In this document: positions 52,601 to 59,517 of the stretch, in pieces | Layout: each line of letters opens with the position of its first letter | Numbering within the stretch: position 1 is the stretch's first letter | Assembly (NCBI GenBank): GCA_903832325.1 | Contig: CAILBC010000045.1 | Location: 80,297 to 144,296, forward strand | Direction of reading: 5' to 3' | Length of the DNA: 64,000 bases | Origin: an uncultured Sphingomonadales bacterium | Lineage (GTDB): Bacteria; Pseudomonadota; Alphaproteobacteria; Sphingomonadales; Sphingomonadaceae | Made by a program: the position numbers and the translations under genes | The notes under the pieces: model-generated | Database searches by the model: none | What the model was told of the DNA's origin: nothing | The model's input: the letters and a program-made list of their open reading frames with translations, nothing else

Positions 52601-53689
52601 AACCAGCAATTCGCCGTGGCGAGCGACGGCGCAGGCGGTTCGCTGATCACGCTGGGGGCTGTGGTACCGCCGCCGCCCCCGCCCCCGCCCCCTCCTCCTC
52701 CTCCGCCGCCGCCCCCTTCGGGCCAAACCTATACGCTGACCACCAAAGTCGATCATGTCGCAGGCGGCACCGGCACCAACACGATCATCGCCACCAGCAA
52801 CACGCTGTCAAAGGGCGATGTGATCGATGCCGGCACCGGCGGCGCCAATTCGCTGATTTTGAACGGAGCCGGCACATTCGATCTGCGGCTGCCCAAATCG
52901 CTGATCAATATCCAGACGGTGGTCGCCAACGACACCGCCGGACAAGGCATCCAGTCGATCCACTTGCGCAACGGGCAGACGATCACGCTCAACATCGGCG
53001 CCGATCAGGGTGCCGGCATCGCGATCACCGGCGCCAACGATGCCAGCACGATAAACCTCGGTTCGGGCCAGGACGTCGTCACGCTGGGTTCGGCAAAGGA
53101 AACCGTGAACGGTGGCACCGGCAGCGACACCTACAAAGTGACCGCAGCAACAATCGGCGCCACCATCCATGGTGGTTCAGGCCAGAACACGCTGATTGTC
53201 AGCGGCGGTGGCAAAGTCGTGATGGGCAGCCAGATCACCGGGATCGGCACGGTCAATCTTGCGGCGTCGGGCAAAGTCTGGAACTTTACCGCCAATGCCA
53301 CGGCCGGCCTGGTGGTCAATGATCTGAGTTCAGGGCAGAACGACGTGATCCGCGCCGGCGCTGCGGGCCAGACGCTGATGGGCGGCGCGCATGATCAGAC
53401 CTTTTTCGGGTTTGGTTCGGGGCTGACGACTTTTGCCGACAGCGCCAGCCAGTTCGACGGTTCGACCATCCGCAATTTCACCACGGGCGACGTGATCGAT
53501 GTGACCGGTCTTGCCTTTGGCGCGGGAACGCATGTTGCCTTCAGCAGCTCCGGCAAAGCCGCAGGCGACCTGACCATCACGCAGAACGGGGCGTTCCAGT
53601 CGCAGATCCACATGTTCGGGTCGTTTGGCGGCCAGTCCTTCTCGGCCGGCTCTGACGGTCATGGCGGGACCTTGATCGCGGTTCATTGA
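49655..53689 (+). CDS. Large type I-secreted repeat protein with polyproline linker
   Basis: A 1344-aa Gly/Ala/Thr-rich protein without a Sec signal. It is built of two similar modules of about 500 residues, each opening with a W...W..AANWS.GAVP motif (near residues 6-25 and 530-550) and closing with a segment like DLLKLDxxAAFxAxIxGFxxGDxIDLA. Then come 17 consecutive prolines (residues 1005-1021) and a C-terminal domain with RTX-like stretches (NLGSGQDVVTLGS, VNGGTGSDTYKV, GGSGQNTLIV) ending in a hydrophobic tail, which is probably the type I secretion signal. Many FTNNGTI repeats suggest a beta-helix. It lies next to the T1SS operon and is probably one of its substrates. Activity unknown. 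Confidence 0.85.
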   Translation: MTTANWTAISGDWGNAANWSGAAVPTSATDATIDAAGTYQTTISSAASALSLTLNAAGATLLDSASLTLGGPLTITAGTFNLDAAGSIGWTAGSGLIAVGGGATFHATGTHTLDNVQIDMGTPGGTTDSLTFDALTLGTAASVSFIGGSASAASAFQQITGTSLTNNGTIAATQNYASALIYVTTLINTGTMSNASMSGYTIEATDFTNSGLINASGGGGIGISGFNNFTNNGTITDNGGIAVSSPNFANNGAITVGAGSYLAIDAPMGTAAGATAQTTTGTGSITLTGAGSILEFIQSQNLASGTVNLTGTGELVSVVSSGTNAPGGPVSSVVTLGAAATINQTAGTATINAAGNGAGVTDSFVNAGTINLSASGGSLAVTTTSFTNNGTISVSNGDHLIIQTALYGTGTINLATGASAELGASAASSDLVRFQDGAADLLKLDAAASFDATISGFNLGDTINLAALSATSASWSAGILTVQIAGATPLVLALAGNYATSTFNVFSDGAGGSNITLGQAVPAPASTIVSWKTPVSGAWSGAANWSTGAVPASTSDVQIGGTTAYTVTVDTTAAINSLALNDAQATLQDTPGSAGQLTITGALANTAGTIALGGGAGGGTISAGSIANAGTITAVTALDGGLPAGAVGQTNVHFLNVAGTFANSGVLRSDAAGGVLSEVLVTAGQFTNTGTVQSAAGAGGFVEINTANGSNTGTVTNNGTFVTTNGGGIGVMAPLFVNNGQINLAGGNDNLEISSAYAGGPFTAQTTTSGTGTITLSGAGSTIRFIDSQTFAQGTITLSGAGATITDATDGNSIATPSTLTFGAQSVINATATSADITSWYNTANHVIENGVINASAAHGLLTIDPGLFTNNGTIAVTNADTVKLVAASDGTGTVSLAGGATLEVAAGMAAGGSVSFADAAADLLKLDTPAAFAAVINGFARGDSIDLAGIAATAANWTGGVLAVQLAGGGALDLAMAGAYANQQFAVASDGAGGSLITLGAVVPPPPPPPPPPPPPPPPPSGQTYTLTTKVDHVAGGTGTNTIIATSNTLSKGDVIDAGTGGANSLILNGAGTFDLRLPKSLINIQTVVANDTAGQGIQSIHLRNGQTITLNIGADQGAGIAITGANDASTINLGSGQDVVTLGSAKETVNGGTGSDTYKVTAATIGATIHGGSGQNTLIVSGGGKVVMGSQITGIGTVNLAASGKVWNFTANATAGLVVNDLSSGQNDVIRAGAAGQTLMGGAHDQTFFGFGSGLTTFADSASQFDGSTIRNFTTGDVIDVTGLAFGAGTHVAFSSSGKAAGDLTITQNGAFQSQIHMFGSFGGQSFSAGSDGHGGTLIAVH

Positions 53690-53735
53690 CTCTGGGCCAG
53701 TGCACGCGAACGGCTGCAAATGCCGAATTGCGAAT

Positions 53736-53776
53736 GGCTGGGGCGGCGCAAGGCAAAGCTTTGCGCCGCCCCAGCC
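53736..53776 (+). terminator. Strong hairpin after the 1344-residue protein gene
   Basis: GGCTGGGGCGGCGCAA (53736-53751) pairs perfectly with TTGCGCCGCCCCAGCC (53761-53776) around a 9-base loop, followed by TTTACC. It lies 46 bases after the stop and probably ends that transcript. The remaining 53777-54087 holds no gene; a GTTAAC at 53802-53807 and an AT-richer patch near 53905-53960 may be part of the T1SS promoter. Confidence 0.65.
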
Positions 53777-54087
53777 TTTACCGATCCCTGCCGCAGGATC
53801 TGTTAACCGCAATCTGTTATGCCGGTGGCCTGCCGGATTTGGGTACCCAGCCGGCGGGCCCGCGCCTGGTCCCGTTTGTCGCCCGGCCGGCAGTCATGCT
53901 GGATGATGGTACCAATTCTTGCCCGATTTAGCTGGAAACAGATCAGAACCGTGATGCAAATACTTTGGCTTGCGCCCCACTCGACGCGGGCCGATGTCTG
54001 GTCGATACGGCATGGATTCTTGCCTATTTGTGGCGCGGACCGTTTCGCGTTGACAGTGGCCACCGATCTTTGGCAGGGGCACCGTCC

Positions 54088-55869
54088 ATGACGCGGCTGC
54101 CTCAAGCGCTTTTCTCCGGACTTGCCCTGCTGGCCATGCCCGGTGTTGCCCTGGGTGATGCCCCGGCGCGCAAGCCGGCGAAAACCCCGGCCGATCCGGT
54201 CGCCACCGTGTGCAAGGGCCACGTGCGCCTGGGGTGCCGTGCCGCAAGCTGGGTGGCGAGCGAAGCCCCGGCGCCCAAATTCACGGTTGCGCCCGAGCCG
54301 GCACCCACCGAAACACTCGCGCAGGCGCTGGATCAGGCCTATCACAGCGGGCCGACCTTGCAGGCGCAGCGCTATCAACTGCGCGCCAATGACGAGGATT
54401 ATGCGCTGGCGCTGGCCGAAACGCGCCCCACCACGCAGATCCAGGTGACCGGCAGCTATGACAAGACCGTGCCCGGCCGCACCACGCAGGCCACGCGGTT
54501 CTTTGCCCCGTCGCAGATCATCACCAGCAACGCGCTGACCGCGCAGGCCAGCATCAGCCAGCCGCTCTATACCGGCGGCAAGGCCAGCGCCGACCGCGCC
54601 GCCGCGCTGGCCGAAGTGGGTGCGGGCCGCGCGCTGCTGCGCAGCACCGAAGGCGCGCTGCTGCTGCAAGTGATCACCGCCTATTCCGACGTGCGCCGCG
54701 ACAGCGATGCGCTGCGCCTGTATGAAGCGAACCTCGGCCAGCTCGAAGCGACGCTCAACGAAGTGAAGGCGCGGCGCGATGCGGGCGAATTGACCCGCAC
54801 CGACATTGCCCAGGCCGAAACCCAGCTCAACCTTGCGCGCAGCCAGCACAATCTGGCGGTGCAGCAGATGGAACAGGACCGCGCCAGCTATGCCGCGCTG
54901 GTCGGGCATGATCCGGGCACTCTGGCCCCGCCGCCCGATCTGCCCGGCGTTCCTGCCAGCATTGGCGACGCGCTTGAACAGGCCGGTGAACGCAGCCCCG
55001 ATCTCGATCAGGCGATGCAGACCGAGCGCCAATCCCGCGCGCAGATTGCCGCGGCACGGTCGCAAGGGCGCCCGGTGCTGTCGCTCAACGGCAGCGCCGC
55101 GCTCACCGGGCAGGCAGCGCCATACTATCTGCGCAACGAAGACCAGGGATTTCACGGCGGCGCGGTGCTGACCATCCCGCTGACCAATGGCGGCCGCGTT
55201 GGCGCGCTGGTGGCGCAGGCCGAAGACCGCAACGCCGCCGACCGGCTGGGCATCGAATCGAGCCGCCGGGTGCTGGTGGACAATATCGTCAACGCCTGGA
55301 ACGCAATGGCCACGGCACAGCGCAACATTGCGGTCGATCAGGCCGGGCTCGATGCGGCGCGCGTCTTCGATGATGGCACGTTTCAGGAATATCGCGCCGG
55401 GCTGCGATCAACGTTCGACGTGCTTTATGCCCATTCGACGCTGCTCAATGCCGAAGTCACGCTGGTGGGCGCACGGCGGGACCTCTATGTCGCCGAAGCC
55501 ACGGTGTTGCGCTATATCGGGCTGCTTGAGGCGCAATCGCTCCTCGGTAGCACCGGGATCTACCGGCCAGAGGCCGATTTCCGCCACGCCGCGCATCGCG
55601 GCGCCATGCCGCTGGCGCCGCTGGTGCGCATGATCGACCATATCGGCATGCCCGGAGCCGGTGCCGGGGCCCGCCCGATCGAACCACCGCCGCCGGGCGC
55701 GGCACCGCCGGCAATCGTTGCCGCAGCGCCCCCGCCTGCCATGGTCGACCTGGCGCGCCATTCGCCCGAAAATGCGGTTCCCGGAACCACCGCCCCGCCG
55801 CCGAAGGCCGCGAAGCGCAAACGCCCGCCGCACGCCTTGTTCCGCAAGCACAGGAAACCGAAATCATGA
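54088..55869 (+). CDS. TolC-family outer-membrane channel of a type I secretion system
   Basis: A 593-aa outer-membrane efflux protein. Signal peptide (MTRLPQALFSGLALLAMPGVALG), then the two OEP repeats, with LAQALDQAYHSGPTLQAQR, ALTAQASISQPLYTGG, and the second repeat with VLTIPLTNGGRVGALVAQAEDR. About 100 residues after the barrel domain are unusual: proline-rich and then strongly basic (KAAKRKRPPH... KHRKPKS). ATG 54088 has AGGGG eight bases upstream; a longer frame is not needed. It overlaps the ABC gene (ATGA), so channel, ABC exporter and adaptor form one operon. Confidence 0.92.
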   Translation: MTRLPQALFSGLALLAMPGVALGDAPARKPAKTPADPVATVCKGHVRLGCRAASWVASEAPAPKFTVAPEPAPTETLAQALDQAYHSGPTLQAQRYQLRANDEDYALALAETRPTTQIQVTGSYDKTVPGRTTQATRFFAPSQIITSNALTAQASISQPLYTGGKASADRAAALAEVGAGRALLRSTEGALLLQVITAYSDVRRDSDALRLYEANLGQLEATLNEVKARRDAGELTRTDIAQAETQLNLARSQHNLAVQQMEQDRASYAALVGHDPGTLAPPPDLPGVPASIGDALEQAGERSPDLDQAMQTERQSRAQIAAARSQGRPVLSLNGSAALTGQAAPYYLRNEDQGFHGGAVLTIPLTNGGRVGALVAQAEDRNAADRLGIESSRRVLVDNIVNAWNAMATAQRNIAVDQAGLDAARVFDDGTFQEYRAGLRSTFDVLYAHSTLLNAEVTLVGARRDLYVAEATVLRYIGLLEAQSLLGSTGIYRPEADFRHAAHRGAMPLAPLVRMIDHIGMPGAGAGARPIEPPPPGAAPPAIVAAAPPPAMVDLARHSPENAVPGTTAPPPKAAKRKRPPHALFRKHRKPKS

Positions 55870-58040
55870 CCGCTGCGGACACCGCAACCGGGCCCGACGC
55901 CGGCGGACCCGACAACAGTGGCCTGGTGGCGCTGGCCTCGGTGCTGGCGATGCACCGCGTTGCGGTCGATCCGGCACAACTGCGCCATGGCCTGGGCCAT
56001 CACGACCCGTTGAACGCAACCGACCTGCTGCGTCTGGCCAAGGACATCAAGGATGTGCGCGCGCGCGCCATCAGCACCACGTTTGACCGGCTGGCACGCA
56101 CCCCGCTGCCGGCGCTGGCGCACGGGCCGCAGGGCTGGTTCCTGATCGGCCGGGTGGAAGGCGAAGAGGCGCTGATCCAGCTGTCCGTCGCCGAACCCGG
56201 CGTGCCGGGCCTGCCCATCCGCAAAGTCACGCGCGAACAGTTGATGGCGCTGTGGGATGGCGACCTGGTGCTGATCACCACGCGCGACAGCCTGCTGGCG
56301 ATGGCCGGGCGGTTCGATTTCACCTGGTTCATCCCGCAGATCGTGAAATATCGCCGGCTGATCGGCGAAGTGCTGCTGATCACGCTGGGCATCAATATCC
56401 TGGGGCTGGCCGCGCCGCTGTTTTTCCAGAACGTGGTCGACAAAGTGCTGGTGCACGAAACGGTCGATACGCTCAGCGTGCTGGCCATCGGCTATGTTGC
56501 GGTGTCGGTGTGGGAAACCGTGTTTGGCTGGCTGCGCACGCGGCTCTATTCCGAAACCAGCCAGAAAATCGATGTCGAACTGGGCGCGCGGCTGTTTCAG
56601 CATCTGATGGGCCTGCCGATGGGCTATTTCGAAAATCGCCGCGTGGGCGATATCGCGATGCGCGTGCGCCAGCTCGAAACGATCCGCGAATTCATGACCA
56701 ATGCCTCGCTCACGGTGCTGGTCGATCCGCTGTTCACGATCGTGTTCCTGGTCGTCATGTGGCTCTACTCGGTCAAGCTGTTCCTGATTTCGGTGCTGAC
56801 CATCCCCGCCTATATCGTGGTTGCGGTGTTGATCACCCGCCCGCTGCAGGCGCGGATCGAGGAACGGTTCGAACGATCGGCGGTCAACAACGCGCTGCTG
56901 GTGGAAAGCATCGCCGGGATCAACACCGTGAAATCCAGCGCGGTAGAGCCGCAATGGCAGGCGCTGTGGGAACGGCAATTGGCCGGATACAGCGCCGCCA
57001 GCCAGAAAGTGATCAACCTGGGCAATACCGGCAGCCAGTTGATCCAGCTGATTTCCAAGCTGAACCTGGCCGCGATCCTCTATTTCGGCGCCGAAGGCGT
57101 GATCGCGCATCAGCTGACCGTGGGCGGGCTGGTGGCGTTCAACATGTTTGCCCAGCGCGTATCGGGCCCGGTGATCCGCATGGCGCAGCTGTGGCAGGAT
57201 TTTCAGCAGGTGCGCATCGCGATCGCGCGGCTGGGCGATGTGCTGAACCAGCCGGTCGAACCCGGCGCGGGCAGCCGCACCGCCCTGCCCGCAATCCAGG
57301 GCAACATCGCGTTCGAAGGCGTCCGGTTCCGCTATGGCACCGAGGGGCCGTGGACGCTGGACGATATCACGCTGGCCATTCCCGCCGGCACCACGCTGGG
57401 CATTGTCGGATCGTCGGGATCGGGCAAATCGACGCTGACCAAGCTGTTGCAGCGGCTCTATGTGCCGCACGGCGGGCGCATCACCATCGACGGGGTGGAT
57501 ATCGCGCAGATCGATCCCGCGTGGCTGCGCCGGCAGATCGGCGTGGTGCTGCAGGAAAACCTGCTGTTCAACCGGTCGATCCGCGAAAACATCGCGCTGT
57601 CGAACCCGGCGATGCCGCTGGACCAGGTGATCGCCGCGGCAAAGCTGTCGGGCGCGCACGAATTCATCCTGCGCATGCCCGGCGGATACGACACCCCGAT
57701 CGAGGAACGCGGCACCAACCTTTCGGGCGGGCAGCGCCAGCGACTGGCGATTGCGCGCGCGCTGGTCAATTCCCCGCGCATCCTGATCCTCGATGAAGCG
57801 ACCAGCGCGCTCGATGCCGAAAGCGAAGAGATCATCCAGAACAACCTCGCCGCGATGACCGCAGGGCGCAGCGTGGTGATCATTGCGCACCGGCTGTCGG
57901 CCGTGCGCCGCTGCGACCGGATCATCGCGCTGGAAGGCGGGCGCATTGTCGAAACGGGCACCCATGCCTCGCTGCTGGCTGCGGGCGGCCGCTATGCCGA
58001 ACTCCACCGGCGACAGATGGGAACGGGGGGCCAGTCATGA
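55866..58040 (+). CDS. Type I secretion ABC transporter with C39-like domain
   Basis: A 724-aa HlyB-type exporter. The N-terminal ~125 residues form a C39-peptidase-like domain without the catalytic cysteine: the segment is GLVALASVLAMHRVAVDPAQL, the degenerate form (CLD) of exporters for RTX proteins, which bind rather than cut their substrates. Six membrane helices follow (about residues 165-440). The ATPase has Walker A GSSGSGKST near 514, signature LSGGQRQRLAIARAL near 618, and Walker B ILILDEATSALD near 638. Overlaps both neighbours by 4 bases. Confidence 0.94.
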   Translation: MTAADTATGPDAGGPDNSGLVALASVLAMHRVAVDPAQLRHGLGHHDPLNATDLLRLAKDIKDVRARAISTTFDRLARTPLPALAHGPQGWFLIGRVEGEEALIQLSVAEPGVPGLPIRKVTREQLMALWDGDLVLITTRDSLLAMAGRFDFTWFIPQIVKYRRLIGEVLLITLGINILGLAAPLFFQNVVDKVLVHETVDTLSVLAIGYVAVSVWETVFGWLRTRLYSETSQKIDVELGARLFQHLMGLPMGYFENRRVGDIAMRVRQLETIREFMTNASLTVLVDPLFTIVFLVVMWLYSVKLFLISVLTIPAYIVVAVLITRPLQARIEERFERSAVNNALLVESIAGINTVKSSAVEPQWQALWERQLAGYSAASQKVINLGNTGSQLIQLISKLNLAAILYFGAEGVIAHQLTVGGLVAFNMFAQRVSGPVIRMAQLWQDFQQVRIAIARLGDVLNQPVEPGAGSRTALPAIQGNIAFEGVRFRYGTEGPWTLDDITLAIPAGTTLGIVGSSGSGKSTLTKLLQRLYVPHGGRITIDGVDIAQIDPAWLRRQIGVVLQENLLFNRSIRENIALSNPAMPLDQVIAAAKLSGAHEFILRMPGGYDTPIEERGTNLSGGQRQRLAIARALVNSPRILILDEATSALDAESEEIIQNNLAAMTAGRSVVIIAHRLSAVRRCDRIIALEGGRIVETGTHASLLAAGGRYAELHRRQMGTGGQS

Positions 58041-59431
58041 GCACTTTGGGCCATACCTGGCGCGTGATCCGTGAGGCGCTGAAGGCCGACAAGGCGCGCC
58101 GCGCCGCGCATGTTTCCAGCCACGAAGCCGATTTTCTGCCCGCGGCGCTCGCCGTGGTGGAAAGCCCGGTTTCCCCCACCGGACGGCGCACCGCTTATGC
58201 GCTGCTCGGCCTGATGGTGGCAACTTTCGCCTGGCTGGTGTTTGGCCAGGTCGATGTCGTGGCGTCGGCGCCCGGCACGATCCTGCAATCGGGCAAGACC
58301 AAGCTGGTGCAATCGGCCGGGTCGGGCGTGGTCGCCGCGATCCACGTGCGCGATGGCGATCGGGTCCGCGCGGGCCAGATTCTGGTCGATCTGGACACCA
58401 CACTGGCCAGTGCAGAGCTGGAACAGGCGCAAAAGGGCCTGCTGAACGACCTGCTGGAAGTGGAGCGCAACCGCGCCGTGGTTGCCGCGCTCGATGGCAA
58501 GGGGCTGCATTTCAATCCGCCGCCGGGCACCTCGCCCGATGTCGCCGCGGCGCAGGCGCGGCTCGCCGCAGCGCAAGTCGCCTCGGTCAACGCGACTGTC
58601 GCCGGCTATGCCTCGGCGCGCACATCGTCGATGGCCGATGCCCAGGCCGCCGCCGCCACGCAGTCAAAGCTGGATGCGACGCTGCCGATCATCGACCATG
58701 AAGTCGATGCCATGAACAAGCTCGATGCCAATGGTTATGCCCCCGGCATGCGCCTGCTCGAATTGCAGCGCCAGCGCCGTTCCGATGTGGGTGATCGCGA
58801 TGTGGCCGCCGCACAAGTGCTGCGCGGCCAGTCCGAAGCCCGCAAATATGCCAGCGCCATGGCCCAGACCCGCGACCAGGCACGCCAGCAGGCGCTGCTC
58901 GATCTGGCCAAGGCGCAGTCCGACGCGATATTGAAGCAGCAGGATGTCAACAAGGCGCAGCGCCGCGCGGGCCTCGAACATCTGGTCGCGCCCACCGACG
59001 GCACCGTGCAGCAATTGCAGATCCACACCATTGGCGGCGTGGTCGAACCGGCGCGCACGCTGATGGTGATCGTGCCCACCGTGGGCGAGATCGAGGTGGA
59101 AGCGCGCGTGCTGAACCGCGACATCGGCTTTGTCCACGAAGGCCAGCCGGCGACGGTGAAAATCGATGCCTTTCCCTTTACCCGCTATGGCACGGTGCCG
59201 GGCACGGTGGTTTCGCTCAGCCACGATGCCGTGCCTGATCAGAAACTGGGCGCGACTTATGTGGCGCGCATCCGGCTGAAGCGCGCAACGATCGATGCCA
59301 ATGGCAAAGTCGTGCCGCTCACCCCGGGCCTGGCGGTAACGGCAGACATCCGCACCGGCAGCCGCCGCATCATCTCGTGGCTGCTCAGCCCGATCATGAC
59401 CACGGTCAAGCAGGCCGCACGCGAACAATAG
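58037..59431 (+). CDS. HlyD-family membrane fusion protein
   Basis: A 464-aa periplasmic adaptor. One membrane segment at about residues 53-75 (YALLGLMVATFAWLVFGQVDVV), then a lipoyl-like half-motif (SGVVAAIHVRDGDRVRAGQILVDLD), a long helical hairpin (about 120-310), the second lipoyl half (EHLVAPTDGTVQQLQIHTIGG), and the C-terminal beta-barrel (EVEARVLNRDIGFVHEGQPATVKIDAFPFTRYG). Completes the T1SS operon. Confidence 0.94.
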   Translation: MSTLGHTWRVIREALKADKARRAAHVSSHEADFLPAALAVVESPVSPTGRRTAYALLGLMVATFAWLVFGQVDVVASAPGTILQSGKTKLVQSAGSGVVAAIHVRDGDRVRAGQILVDLDTTLASAELEQAQKGLLNDLLEVERNRAVVAALDGKGLHFNPPPGTSPDVAAAQARLAAAQVASVNATVAGYASARTSSMADAQAAAATQSKLDATLPIIDHEVDAMNKLDANGYAPGMRLLELQRQRRSDVGDRDVAAAQVLRGQSEARKYASAMAQTRDQARQQALLDLAKAQSDAILKQQDVNKAQRRAGLEHLVAPTDGTVQQLQIHTIGGVVEPARTLMVIVPTVGEIEVEARVLNRDIGFVHEGQPATVKIDAFPFTRYGTVPGTVVSLSHDAVPDQKLGATYVARIRLKRATIDANGKVVPLTPGLAVTADIRTGSRRIISWLLSPIMTTVKQAAREQ

Positions 59432-59440
59432 GGTGGTTGG

Positions 59441-59459
59441 CAGGGCCTTGACGGCCCTG
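59441..59459 (+). terminator. Short hairpin after the T1SS operon
   Basis: CAGGGCC (59441-59447) pairs with GGCCCTG (59453-59459) around a 5-base loop. It lies 9 bases past the HlyD stop in the 86-bp gap before the acylase gene. No T run follows, so termination is only possible. Confidence 0.35.
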
Positions 59460-59517
59460 ATGGTTGCGGTGACATGATTGCGGGCCCGGGCGCACCGGGC
59501 CGCGCGAGACTGTCCTC

